In this document: positions 1-6,270 of the stretch, in pieces
Layout of the letters: every line of letters starts with the position of its first letter
Numbering within the stretch: position 1 is the stretch's first letter
NCBI GenBank assembly: GCA_026417845.1
Contig: JAOACM010000240.1
Span: forward strand, 1 to 6,990
Direction: 5' to 3'
Length of the DNA stretch: 6,990 nt
DNA from: Planctomycetota bacterium
Lineage (GTDB): Bacteria; Planctomycetota; SZUA-567; H5-PLA8; CALKMO01
The notes under the pieces: model-generated
The model's database searches: none
Told to the model about the DNA's origin: nothing
Seen by the model: the letters and a program-made list of their open reading frames with translations, nothing else
Translations under genes and position numbers: made by a program

Positions 1-306
1 CTCTCCGATGCCTCCAGAGTAATCGTCGCCACGCACGGCGACCGTCTGGTCGGCTACGATCTGTGTTCCTCCAAACTGCGCGGGGATACCGGCGCGCTTG
101 AATTCGTGGGCGTGAGCGAAGGGATGCGTTCGCGCGGCATAGGCGGGGCGCTTATCGCGCGCGGGCTGGAGGCTCTGCGTGATGCCGGCATGTCCGCTGT
201 CGAGACCTGGACCGATTACGACTCCCCCCTGCTCCGCTGGTGCTGCTCCATGTTCCGCTTCCGCATCCACAGGAGATGGCTGGCGTATGAGATGCCGCTC
301 CGGTAG
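1..306 (+). CDS. GNAT-family N-acetyltransferase, C-terminal part (cut by the left window edge)
   Basis: The open frame enters from the left edge and ends at TAG 304-306, giving 101 visible residues. Residues 43-49 read RSRGIGG, which fits the GNAT acetyl-CoA pyrophosphate-binding signature R/Q-x-x-G-x-G/A. It is preceded by a short strand (LEFVGV) and followed by a helix (ALIARGLEALRDAG) and a strand (SAVETWTD), the usual order of motif A and the strand after it. GNAT enzymes transfer an acyl group from acyl-CoA to an amine. The substrate cannot be told, because the N-terminal half is outside the window and the family is very diverse. The tail after motif A is short and ends with an aromatic, Arg-rich segment (RFRIHRRWLAYEM), as is common for small stand-alone GNATs. 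The next gene on the same strand starts 52-130 nt downstream, so co-transcription is possible but not shown. Confidence 0.8.
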   Translation, partial: LSDASRVIVATHGDRLVGYDLCSSKLRGDTGALEFVGVSEGMRSRGIGGALIARGLEALRDAGMSAVETWTDYDSPLLRWCCSMFRFRIHRRWLAYEMPLR

Positions 307-436
307 GGCGGTCTTCCCTCCGGCCGGTCCCGCCATGTCCTTACGGAGCCGGCGCGGCATGGGACGGCCGGTCCCGGCGCGCCTCCGGCCGGATGCGATC
401 GCGCGCGCCGGCCACGGCCGCCGCCCGGGACGCCTC

Positions 437-2086
437 ATGCCGCCCCCGGGTCGCTCCCTGCCGCTTCCCGCCCGCTTCCCGCCGCTCCCGATCCGTTTCC
501 CGCCCCTCCTGCTCCCGCTCGTGCTCCTGGCGACCGCCGCACAGGGCTGCCTCCGGCGGGAGGCCGGGACCCCTCCGGACGAACCGTTCGTCGTCCCTTC
601 CGTCTCCGCGCCGGCGGAGAAGGCCGTGGCGAGCGAGCTGTGCGGGTGGGCCGACGAGGTAGATGCGATTCCGGGCATCGGCGCGGGCCGTCTGGTCAGG
701 GTGCCGGCCTTCGCGCCGGACGGAGCGCCAGCCATCGGCCTGACGTGCGGATGGACCACCGACGAGTGGATATTCGGCTGGCGCGGGGGCCGTCCGGGGG
801 CGCTCGAGATGCCAGGCGAAGGTCCCCTGTCGCCCTGGGGCCGGGCCAACATCGAAAAAGCGCTTGGTGCTGCGCTCGTGGGGCTTGCCGCTCCGCGCCG
901 CGAACCGGCGGAAGGCGGCCGCTTCGACAGGGGCGGCGCGATCATGGCCAGTCCGCCGGTCCCCGGTTTCCCCTTCGGAAGGCTCCTGGTCGCCAGGCAC
1001 GCGCACCCGGCTATAAAAGATTTTTTCCGGGCGCAGAACGTCCAGGCAGGGCGGCGGGGGGAGCTCATCGAGCTGGACACTTCGTGGCTCAAGGTCGGCC
1101 ATGTAGACGAGATCGTCAACTTCCTGCCGGATCCAGGCGATGGCAGATCCTCTGACGCCTCAGGCACGGCGGCCGGAATCGGAAATCGCGGATCAGGCGC
1201 GGGCGGTTTCATGCTGGTCCTGGCCGACCCGGCGGAGGGTCTGAGGCTGCTGGCGGCCGCCGGGAAGAGCGCGCCGGGGCGCGCGGTGTTTTGCGGAGCC
1301 GGAACCGCGGAGTTCGCCGGGAAGGTGGCGGGATCCGGCAACAGGTGGCTGGATTCGGCGGAGGACATACCGCCGGGGAAGTGGCGCTTCGTCCGCATAT
1401 GGGACGGCAAAGGTGCGGGTCAGACGGCCCGGGTCTGGCGGACGGAAGGCCGGCGGGTAACGGTCGAACGGGTCTGGGATCTGCGCGACATGGCAGGCGG
1501 CGCCTCGCGTTCGGCCTCCCGCGGCCTCGCCTCGGCCGTCTCCGGCAGATGCGATGATATGCCGATATGGTTCGAATGGCCGGACGGGACCAGCCGCTAC
1601 CTGCTGGTCTCGGATTCGAAGATGTGGCTGGACGCATCCGGGGCCGACGTCCCGGCCGTCATGGCGGCCGGAGAGTTGGCATCCGACCCGGTGCTGGCCT
1701 CGGTCAACTCGGCAGCCGCTGCGCGCTGCCGGGCGGCCGGGCGCATCGTGCGCCGGGCGATACCCATCGGTGACGGGAGAATCCTGCGCATCCCCGTCGT
1801 TTTTGCATCGTGTTCGCCCGAAGGGATCGGCTCCTTCGCCCTCCTCCCGAACAACGTGAACTTCCAGGTCTTCGACCGCGAGGCGATCTGTCTGCAGCCA
1901 TGCGGACCGCGCGCCGATCCCGCAAGGGATGATTCGGATCCTTTCCTCGAAGCTGCGCGGCGCGCGCTGGGTTCGACCGGCCTGAACGTCCGCGTACTGG
2001 ACGGCTGGAACGCGATCCACAGGCTGAACGGCGGCGCCCGCTGCGGGATAAACGTCCTGCGCAGGCCGGACGCGGGAGGACGCTGA
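437..2086 (+). CDS. PAD-family protein-arginine deiminase-like lipoprotein
   Basis: From ATG 437 this encodes 549 residues. Residues 1-38 look like a lipoprotein signal: arginines, then a Leu/Pro-rich hydrophobic stretch, then ALATAAQGC-type lipobox context (seen: LATAAQGC) with Cys38 as the lipidated residue. The rest resembles the catalytic domain of peptidylarginine deiminases (PF03068), which convert protein arginine to citrulline. Matches to human PAD4 from memory are W106-T-T-D109-E for W347/D350, SPPV..FPFGRLLV at 172-185, DTSWLKVGHVDE with H222/D224 for H471/D473, PNNVN at 471-475 for PNMVN, and CGINVLRRP with C536 for C645. All four catalytic positions are therefore present. The N-terminal Ig-like, calcium-binding domains of animal PADs are absent. 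About 140 extra residues lie between D224 and C536, including GKGAGQ at 324-329. The start is uncertain: ATG 359 has a better Shine-Dalgarno (GGAG 345-348) but gives a long Arg-rich leader, and ATG 335 is also in frame. Substrate and calcium dependence are unknown. Confidence 0.85.
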   Translation: MPPPGRSLPLPARFPPLPIRFPPLLLPLVLLATAAQGCLRREAGTPPDEPFVVPSVSAPAEKAVASELCGWADEVDAIPGIGAGRLVRVPAFAPDGAPAIGLTCGWTTDEWIFGWRGGRPGALEMPGEGPLSPWGRANIEKALGAALVGLAAPRREPAEGGRFDRGGAIMASPPVPGFPFGRLLVARHAHPAIKDFFRAQNVQAGRRGELIELDTSWLKVGHVDEIVNFLPDPGDGRSSDASGTAAGIGNRGSGAGGFMLVLADPAEGLRLLAAAGKSAPGRAVFCGAGTAEFAGKVAGSGNRWLDSAEDIPPGKWRFVRIWDGKGAGQTARVWRTEGRRVTVERVWDLRDMAGGASRSASRGLASAVSGRCDDMPIWFEWPDGTSRYLLVSDSKMWLDASGADVPAVMAAGELASDPVLASVNSAAAARCRAAGRIVRRAIPIGDGRILRIPVVFASCSPEGIGSFALLPNNVNFQVFDREAICLQPCGPRADPARDDSDPFLEAARRALGSTGLNVRVLDGWNAIHRLNGGARCGINVLRRPDAGGR

Positions 2087-2097
2087 GCGACTTGCGC

Positions 2098-2229
2098 AAT
2101 TGTTTGCCGCGCCTGGGCAGCGGCTACTACTTGCAGCGGTGCGCTCCAGCGGGACAAAACAATGGTGCCGCCACAACTGGCTTATGCTCCGCCCGCTACG
2201 CCCTGGCATATGAGACGGCAAACAATTAC
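2098..2229. repeat. Inverted-repeat element 1 (MITE-like), between convergent genes
   Basis: A 12-bp perfect terminal inverted repeat, AATTGTTTGCCG at 2098-2109 and CGGCAAACAATT at 2216-2227, bounds a roughly 130-bp non-coding segment. The right end continues as TAC, whereas the left is preceded by C instead of T. The interior shares blocks with the element at 4614-4736, including GGACAAAA followed by a GCCGCCACA block. No gene fits inside. The element fills nearly all of the 162 nt between the stop of the PAD-like gene and the stop of metK, which converge on it. It is best explained as a non-autonomous transposable element. A secondary role in ending transcription on both strands is possible but not shown, since no T-run follows the stem. 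Confidence 0.75.
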
Positions 2230-2248
2230 CGGGCAGCAGGCCGGGCGT

Positions 2249-3427
2249 TCATCCGGTCTTGCACAGCCTTTTCAGTTCGGCGGCCCTGTCGGTTCTCTCC
2301 CATGTGAAGTCCCTGTCGTTTCTTCCGAAGTGTCCAAAGCGGGCCGTCTTTTCGAAGATGGGTCTCCGGAGCTTCAGGTACTCGATTATCGCCTTCGGCT
2401 TGAGCGGGAATATCTCGCGGATCGCGGCGGCTATCGCCTCGTCGGATGTCTTTCCGGTCCCGTTGGTATCCACCAGCACGGATACCGGCTCGGCGACCCC
2501 TATGGCGTAGGCCAGCTGAATTTCGCATTCGTCGGCCAGACCGGCCGCGACAATGTTCTTGGCTATATGGCGCGCCATGTACGTGGCGCTGCGGTCCACC
2601 TTGCTGGGGTCCTTGCCGGAGAAGCAGCCGCCGCCGTGGCTTCCCTTGCCGCCGTAGGTGTCCACTATGATCTTGCGTCCGGTCACGCCGGTGTCGCCGG
2701 CCGGCCCGCCTATTTCGAAGCGGCCAGTAGGGTTGATGTAGAACCTGCAGGTCTTGCGGTCCAGCATGCGCTCCGGAATGCATGGCAGGATCACCTTTTC
2801 GAGTATTTCCGGGCGGAGTCGTTTTTCCATGGCGCGGTCGTCTATCTCCGGGGAATGCTGCGCGGAGCAGACCACCGCGGTGACCCGGAGCGGCTTTCTG
2901 CCTTCGTATTCCACCGTGACCTGGCTCTTGCCGTCCGGCCGCAGGTACTTTATCTCGCCGCTCTCCCGGACCTCCTTCAGGCGCTGCGTGATCCTGTGGG
3001 CCAGGTAGATCGGCAGCGGCATGAAGGCGTCGGTCTCGCGGCAGGCGTAGCCGAACATCAGGCCCTGGTCCCCGGCCCCCTGTTCGCGGTCCCCGCTTTC
3101 GTCCACGCCGCGGGCGATATCGGGGGATTGCTTGTGCACCGCGACCACGAACCTGGCCGACTCGGCGCTGAATCCAAGTTCCGGGTCGGTGTATCCGATC
3201 CTGGTTATCACTTTCTTCGCAATACCGATGTAATCCACCTCTTTCCTGCTGGTTATCTCGCCGGCGATTACGCACAGGTCCGTGGTGACGAGCGTCTCGC
3301 AGGCGACGCGGGAACAGGGGTCGCCGGCGATGTGGGCGTCCAGGATAGCATCCGATATCTGGTCCGCGACCTTGTCGGGGTGTCCGTCAGCTACCGATTC
3401 CGAGGTGAAGAGTTTCCGTTCCGCCAT
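2249..3427 (-). CDS. metK: S-adenosylmethionine synthetase (methionine adenosyltransferase)
   Basis: This cytoplasmic enzyme makes S-adenosylmethionine from methionine and ATP, releasing phosphate and pyrophosphate. The 392-residue product has the normal bacterial length and all three structural repeats. Landmarks are TSESVADGHPDK (residues 8-19, His16 catalytic), the signature GAGDQG (117-122), INPTGRF (231-237), GDTGVTGRKIIVDTYGG (244-260) and the P-loop-like GGGCFSGKD (265-273), where Cys268 takes the place of the usual Ala of GGGAFSGKD. AYAIGVAEPVS (307-317) and the C-terminal FGHFGR (364-369) are also typical. The start at 3427 is fixed by AAAGGAG (complement of 3437-3443), 9 nt upstream. 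coaD lies 61 nt upstream on the same strand, so the two are probably co-transcribed. I see no SAM riboswitch in that short gap. The gene converges with the PAD-like gene across an inverted-repeat element. Confidence 0.98.
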   Translation of the reverse strand: MAERKLFTSESVADGHPDKVADQISDAILDAHIAGDPCSRVACETLVTTDLCVIAGEITSRKEVDYIGIAKKVITRIGYTDPELGFSAESARFVVAVHKQSPDIARGVDESGDREQGAGDQGLMFGYACRETDAFMPLPIYLAHRITQRLKEVRESGEIKYLRPDGKSQVTVEYEGRKPLRVTAVVCSAQHSPEIDDRAMEKRLRPEILEKVILPCIPERMLDRKTCRFYINPTGRFEIGGPAGDTGVTGRKIIVDTYGGKGSHGGGCFSGKDPSKVDRSATYMARHIAKNIVAAGLADECEIQLAYAIGVAEPVSVLVDTNGTGKTSDEAIAAAIREIFPLKPKAIIEYLKLRRPIFEKTARFGHFGRNDRDFTWERTDRAAELKRLCKTG

Positions 3428-3488
3428 CTTCCGGGCTCCTTTCTCCCTTCGCGGCCGCCCGCCGCTCCCGAATATCTCTCCTCTCCGC

Positions 3489-4106
3489 TCAGATGTCCGC
3501 CATGTCCTGAAGGCTTTCCCCGCCTCCCCCCGGCCCGCCCCCCGCCGATCCGACCGGCCGGCTCTTGCCGCCGCCCGAGAAGCGCCCTACGAAACGTTCG
3601 TATATCTGCGCCGGGATGTATTGCTTGACCACGCGCTCCCACCCGGCCGGACCGACCAGCCCCTTGACGAAGGAGCTGGATATCTCCGATATGCCGCGCG
3701 GCGGGATCAGGAAGACGGTACATATCTTGGGGCTGAGGTCGCCGTTGACGTGCCTCATCCCGGCCTCGAACTCGTAGTCCCTCACGCTCCGTATTCCGCG
3801 CAGTATGTACTGGGCGCCGATCGAGGCGGCGAAGTGGACAAGGAACTGGTTCTCGAAACTCGACACCTTGACGTTCGCCATTCCTTTCGTGCATTCCCTC
3901 AGGAAATTCAGCCTCTCCTCGATGCCGAATGTATACCTTTTCGATGGATTGATGCCTGCGGCAACGATCAGGTCGTCGAACAGCTTCGCCCCCTCGCGTA
4001 TCATCCACATATGGCCCATCGTGACCGGATCGAAGGACCCCGCGTAGACGCACTTCCGCCGCGACGGGGCCACGGTGATTATCTGCGTCTTCTCGAGGCG
4101 CGGCAT
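3489..4106 (-). CDS. coaD: Phosphopantetheine adenylyltransferase
   Basis: This enzyme transfers AMP from ATP to 4'-phosphopantetheine, giving dephospho-CoA, the penultimate step of coenzyme A synthesis in the cytoplasm. The nucleotidyltransferase motif YAGSFDPVTMGH (residues 21-32, T/HxGH type) starts the core. It is followed by INPSKRYTF (52-60), RGIRSVRDYEFE (103-114), the VFLIPP strand (131-136) and the ISEISSSFVK nucleotide-binding motif (139-148), all in the expected order. At 205 residues it is longer than the roughly 160 usual for CoaD. The surplus is about 17 residues at the N-terminus and a low-complexity Gly/Ser/Pro tail of about 30 residues (177-205). The start is supported by GGGGAGGT (complement of 4113-4120 or so), about 6 nt before the ATG at 4106. 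It lies upstream of metK on the same strand and probably forms an operon with it. Confidence 0.95.
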   Translation of the reverse strand: MPRLEKTQIITVAPSRRKCVYAGSFDPVTMGHMWMIREGAKLFDDLIVAAGINPSKRYTFGIEERLNFLRECTKGMANVKVSSFENQFLVHFAASIGAQYILRGIRSVRDYEFEAGMRHVNGDLSPKICTVFLIPPRGISEISSSFVKGLVGPAGWERVVKQYIPAQIYERFVGRFSGGGKSRPVGSAGGGPGGGGESLQDMADI

Positions 4107-4158
4107 GTCCGACCTCCCCTCTCCCGCGATGCCCGCCGCCGGTCCTGCGGATTCCCGC

Positions 4159-4186
4159 GACGCGCCGGACGCGCGCCCGGCGCGTC
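4159..4186. other. Strong hairpin in the coaD upstream region
   Basis: GACGCGCCGG (4159-4168) and CCGGCGCGTC (4177-4186) form a perfect 10-bp stem with an 8-nt loop. An overlapping alternative stem, CGGACGCG (4166-4173) with CGCGTCCG (4181-4188), is mutually exclusive with it. The hairpin sits 53-80 nt upstream of the coaD start, so it would be in the leader if transcription starts further upstream. There is no T-run, so it is not a standard terminator. In DNA this GC-rich, such stems can also arise by chance. Confidence 0.4.
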
Positions 4187-4295
4187 CGATCGCGCGTCCG
4201 GTCCCGCGGCTTCACATAACGGCCCGCGACCCTCTCCCGGCGGCAGGCGGGAAACATCCCCGCCCGGTCCCGCAGCCATTCCCCCCGCTCCGGGC

Positions 4296-4309
4296 TTAAT
4301 TGTTTACCG
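4296..4309. repeat. Solo end of the inverted-repeat element family
   Basis: TTAATTGTTTACCG matches the 14-bp end GTAATTGTTTGCCG of the element at 4614-4736 at 12 of 14 positions. No intact opposite end is seen nearby. A degraded candidate, GGGAAACGCAATCTAC, lies at about 4320-4335 and would make a 40-bp deletion remnant. Alternatively, the end could once have paired with the right end at 4736, making a larger element of about 440 bp. Confidence 0.5.
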
Positions 4310-4613
4310 CGTCCGGCCGGGAAACGCAATCTACGGGGAGCGAGTCGCCGGTCAGGAGGGCGGGTGGCCGCAGCCGCAAGGTCGGATACGGGTTTCCAGG
4401 GGCGCTTCGGGGGAGAGGCCAGCCCGCCATCGCCTCCCGCCCGCATCTCCGCGGATTACCTCCGGTGGCCCTCGAATCGCCTGGCCGGCATCCGCATTTA
4501 CGGTCATGCACCCCGGTCAGGGTGCGGCGGAGGGCGCCACCGGCATCCGGCCGGCCGGCATCCGTCCGTATCTTTTTCGCGGCGGCCGGCGACGCCCGGC
4601 ATTAAGTGCCTGA

Positions 4614-4736
4614 GTAATTGTTTGCCGGGTTCAGGCTGGGGCTGTTACCCGGAGTAGTGCGATCGAGCGGACAAAATAGCGCCGCCACATATGTCCAGTG
4701 CCCCCGCGCCACACACACGAGGCGGCAAACAATTAC
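4614..4736. repeat. Inverted-repeat element 2 (MITE-like)
   Basis: A 14-bp perfect terminal inverted repeat, GTAATTGTTTGCCG (4614-4627) and CGGCAAACAATTAC (4723-4736), bounds 123 bp with no coding capacity. Read as ATTGTTTGCCG ends flanked by TA on both sides, it has the look of a non-autonomous IS630/Tc1-mariner-type element with a TA target duplication. The interior shares the ordered blocks GTGCG, GAGCGGACAAAA and GCCGCCACA with element 1 at 2098-2229, so the two have a common origin rather than just similar ends. No transposase is in the window. Confidence 0.8.
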
Positions 4737-4740
4737 AGCG

Positions 4741-4815
4741 CCTGTCCAGAAACTTCCTTCCGGACAGTTGGGTTCGCCGAGCGTATAAGCTGCGCTCCGG
4801 GGGTTTCCGGACAGG
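4741..4815. repeat. 75-bp cloverleaf-like repeat, copy A
   Basis: The ends CCTGTCCAGAAAC (4741-4753) and GTTTCCGGACAGG (4803-4815) pair at 12 of 13 positions. Inside are two further stems: CTGTCC/GGACAG (4742-4747 with 4762-4767, which competes with the outer stem) and GAGCG/CGCTC (4779-4783 with 4793-4797). The same sequence recurs with substitutions at 6453-6526 and, more degraded, at 6848-6921. It starts four bases after the end of inverted-repeat element 2. No coding potential is seen. Confidence 0.75.
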
Positions 4816-5022
4816 ATCTAACCACCGGCCGCATGCACCGATTCCATCCTAGGCGCAGCGCGCGCCAGATGCTTCGGGGCTGATGCAGCCCGCCTTCCGG
4901 CCGCCGGGCTTCGGCCTCAAACCATGCGTTCGAGGCGGAAGTCGGGCCGGGGACATCTTTGTCGGGCGCCCGGTCCTCTCCGCGCCTCCGCCGGATCCGG
5001 GCCGGCGGTCCCCTGAACGCGT
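4816..5022. other. Non-coding stretch downstream of the Memo-family gene, with a hairpin
   Basis: No gene is seen. GCCTCAAAC (4914-4922) and GTTCGAGGC (4928-4936) form a 9-bp stem with one mismatch and a 5-nt loop. It lies about 90 nt beyond the stop of the leftward Memo-family gene. It could be a transcript-end structure, but no T-run follows on the - strand, so I do not call it a terminator. Confidence 0.35.
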
Positions 5023-5026
5023 TCAG
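5013..5026. other. 14-bp perfect palindrome across the Memo-gene stop codon
   Basis: CTGAACGCGTTCAG reads the same on both strands and includes the TGA stop of the leftward gene (5023-5025). It may be a coincidence of codon use, or part of a transcript-end structure or protein site. No loop is available for a stable RNA hairpin. Confidence 0.35.
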
Positions 5027-6270
5027 TAAAAGCTCATGCTCGCGAAGCTTACTGCCGACCTGGTCGGCGCCTCGTAAGCCATGCAGTACTTGAGCAGCCT
5101 GCCCCGCTCCGCTCCTGATGCCTCAAGCAGCACCACCGCCGCCGAAACCGCGTCCACGTTGCGGGCGTTTCTGTCGCGCCTGAGGGATTCCAGGAATCCG
5201 GCCGTGTCGCAACGCACCAGCCGGTGGAGCATCATGCGGTCGTGGAACTCGACCATCCTCATCGTGCCCGGCGACATGCATGTGCCGTGGCCGAACTTGC
5301 GCCCGACGTGGCTCAGGTCCACGCTGGCGACGATGCACCACTTCCGTCCGCTCTTCTCGATCGCGTCTCTCAAACCATCAACGAACGCGCGTACTCTGGC
5401 ATCCTCGAGCGGGCTGCCGTCTTCTTCAAGGAATCCCTGAAACGACCCGCACAGGACCGGGACGATCTCGAAGTTTCTGGCGGCCGATCCGCGCCCGAGG
5501 ACCGCCTGAAGGAACACGACCTGGAACTCGACGGAATGCTCCAGACGATGGACCATTTCCTCAGCGTAAGGGTTTTCAAGCGACGCCTTCTCCAGACGTT
5601 CAACGAAAGCGGCGTCGGTCTTCGCAGTGCCGAGGGGAGTCTGGAAATCCTTTTTTGTGAGGATGAACAGCGAGCGGCGCGCGTTATGGGCGATGCCGAG
5701 TATCACGAACAGGTCGGCGTCAGATTCGGAGGCCAGCGCCTTGTAGGCGTGGGCGAAACACGGGCCGCCGCGCTGGAGATCAATATGCGGGGCGATGACG
5801 GCCTTCAATTTTCCAGCCGGGGACGTTCCGTCTATCGGCCCCGGTCCTTCCGGCGGCCGGAAGAATTCCGATATCCGTGCCATCAGGGCATCCGGATCGT
5901 CCGGGTACGCGGCGGACGTACCGGCATGGACGCTCCGCCTGACCTTCGACGTCCGGAATTCCTCCACGATCGCCTCGGCCCTGGCGCGGAAGCGGGGACC
6001 ATCCAGGTAATACTCCCGGTCCAGAAGCTCCACAACCTCCTCAATCGCGTGCCGGGGCACGATCTCGCCCGTCCGCTCGGAAACCTCCGCCTGTATTTCC
6101 AGTATCGTTCTGGTACCGTCCATCATCGCGGCCAGCATGAATTCCACCGGTCCAAGAACGACGGGGTCCGGCGCGATGCGATCCGGATCGCGCAGGCAGA
6201 AAGCGGGCTTCCCCCCTACCTCGGCCGATATGACCTCTACCGGTCTTATCTTCGGACGACGGGCTGACAT
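5023..6270 (-). CDS. amrB: AmmeMemoRadiSam system protein B (Memo-family protein) with N-terminal extension
   Basis: The 415-residue product has two parts. Residues 1-110 form a charged, mostly helical segment with no clear motif; an N-terminal extension before the Memo core is common in this bacterial group. Residues 155-415 are the Memo core, related to human MEMO1 and to ring-opening dioxygenases. Landmarks are IAPHIDLQRGG (159-169, H162 for MEMO1 H49), LGIAHNA (191-197, H195 for H81), EHSVEFQ..FLQ (244-255) and SVDLSHVG (316-323, D318/H321 for D189/H192). The MEMO1 metal ligand C244 falls at D373 in RNVDAVSAAVVLL (370-382), so a ligand seems changed. The biochemical role of the family is not settled; it is often encoded near a radical SAM protein and an AMMECR1 protein, neither of which is in this window. 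The start is set by GGGGAG (complement of 6275-6280), only 4 nt before the ATG. The gene appears monocistronic here. Confidence 0.9.
   Translation of the reverse strand: MSARRPKIRPVEVISAEVGGKPAFCLRDPDRIAPDPVVLGPVEFMLAAMMDGTRTILEIQAEVSERTGEIVPRHAIEEVVELLDREYYLDGPRFRARAEAIVEEFRTSKVRRSVHAGTSAAYPDDPDALMARISEFFRPPEGPGPIDGTSPAGKLKAVIAPHIDLQRGGPCFAHAYKALASESDADLFVILGIAHNARRSLFILTKKDFQTPLGTAKTDAAFVERLEKASLENPYAEEMVHRLEHSVEFQVVFLQAVLGRGSAARNFEIVPVLCGSFQGFLEEDGSPLEDARVRAFVDGLRDAIEKSGRKWCIVASVDLSHVGRKFGHGTCMSPGTMRMVEFHDRMMLHRLVRCDTAGFLESLRRDRNARNVDAVSAAVVLLEASGAERGRLLKYCMAYEAPTRSAVSFASMSFY

Larger units (their letters stand above)
4107..4613. other. GC-rich non-coding stretch upstream of coaD
   Basis: I find no credible gene here. 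The open frames are long only because GC-rich DNA has few stops, and their Arg/Pro/Gly-rich translations show no recognisable motif. The stretch contains a strong hairpin (4159-4186), a solo end of the inverted-repeat element family (4296-4309), and several copies of GGCATCCG with flanking CCGG (near 4484-4494, 4543-4550 and 4556-4564). It must also hold the promoter of the coaD-metK unit, but I cannot point to convincing -35 and -10 boxes. Confidence 0.6.

Noticed and set aside
341..1102. 253-residue open frame on the - strand opposite the PAD-like gene
   Set aside because: Arg/Gly/Pro-rich translation without motifs, opposite a frame with clear PAD homology; a by-product of high GC.
1193..2221. 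342-residue - strand open frame
   Set aside because: Antiparallel to the conserved C-terminal half of the PAD-like gene and running into inverted-repeat element 1; no recognisable domain.
3428..3488. SAM riboswitch upstream of metK
   Set aside because: The gap is 61 nt and has no pairing pattern of any SAM riboswitch class that I can see.
2162..3628. 488-residue + strand open frame over metK
   Set aside because: Complement of metK, whose family motifs are all on the other strand; no start signal.
4285..4335. Possible - strand promoter (TTGCGT, 17-nt spacer, TAAACA) for coaD-metK
   Set aside because: Only half of the bases in each box fit the consensus, and the sequence is explained by the solo element end.
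3282..4613. 443-residue + strand open frame over coaD and its upstream region
   Set aside because: Shadow of coaD followed by low-complexity Arg/Gly/Pro sequence.
2098..4736. CRISPR array
   Set aside because: The repeats are two dispersed inverted-repeat elements about 2.4 kb apart, not short direct repeats with regular spacers.
4741..4815. tRNA gene, because of the cloverleaf-like fold and 75-bp length
   Set aside because: There is no GGTTCGANNCC T-arm, no suitable anticodon arm and no 7-bp acceptor stem pattern; the terminal stem is 13 bp and the sequence is repeated.
5224..6267. 347-residue + strand open frame over the Memo-family gene
   Set aside because: Exact complement of a gene with clear Memo motifs.
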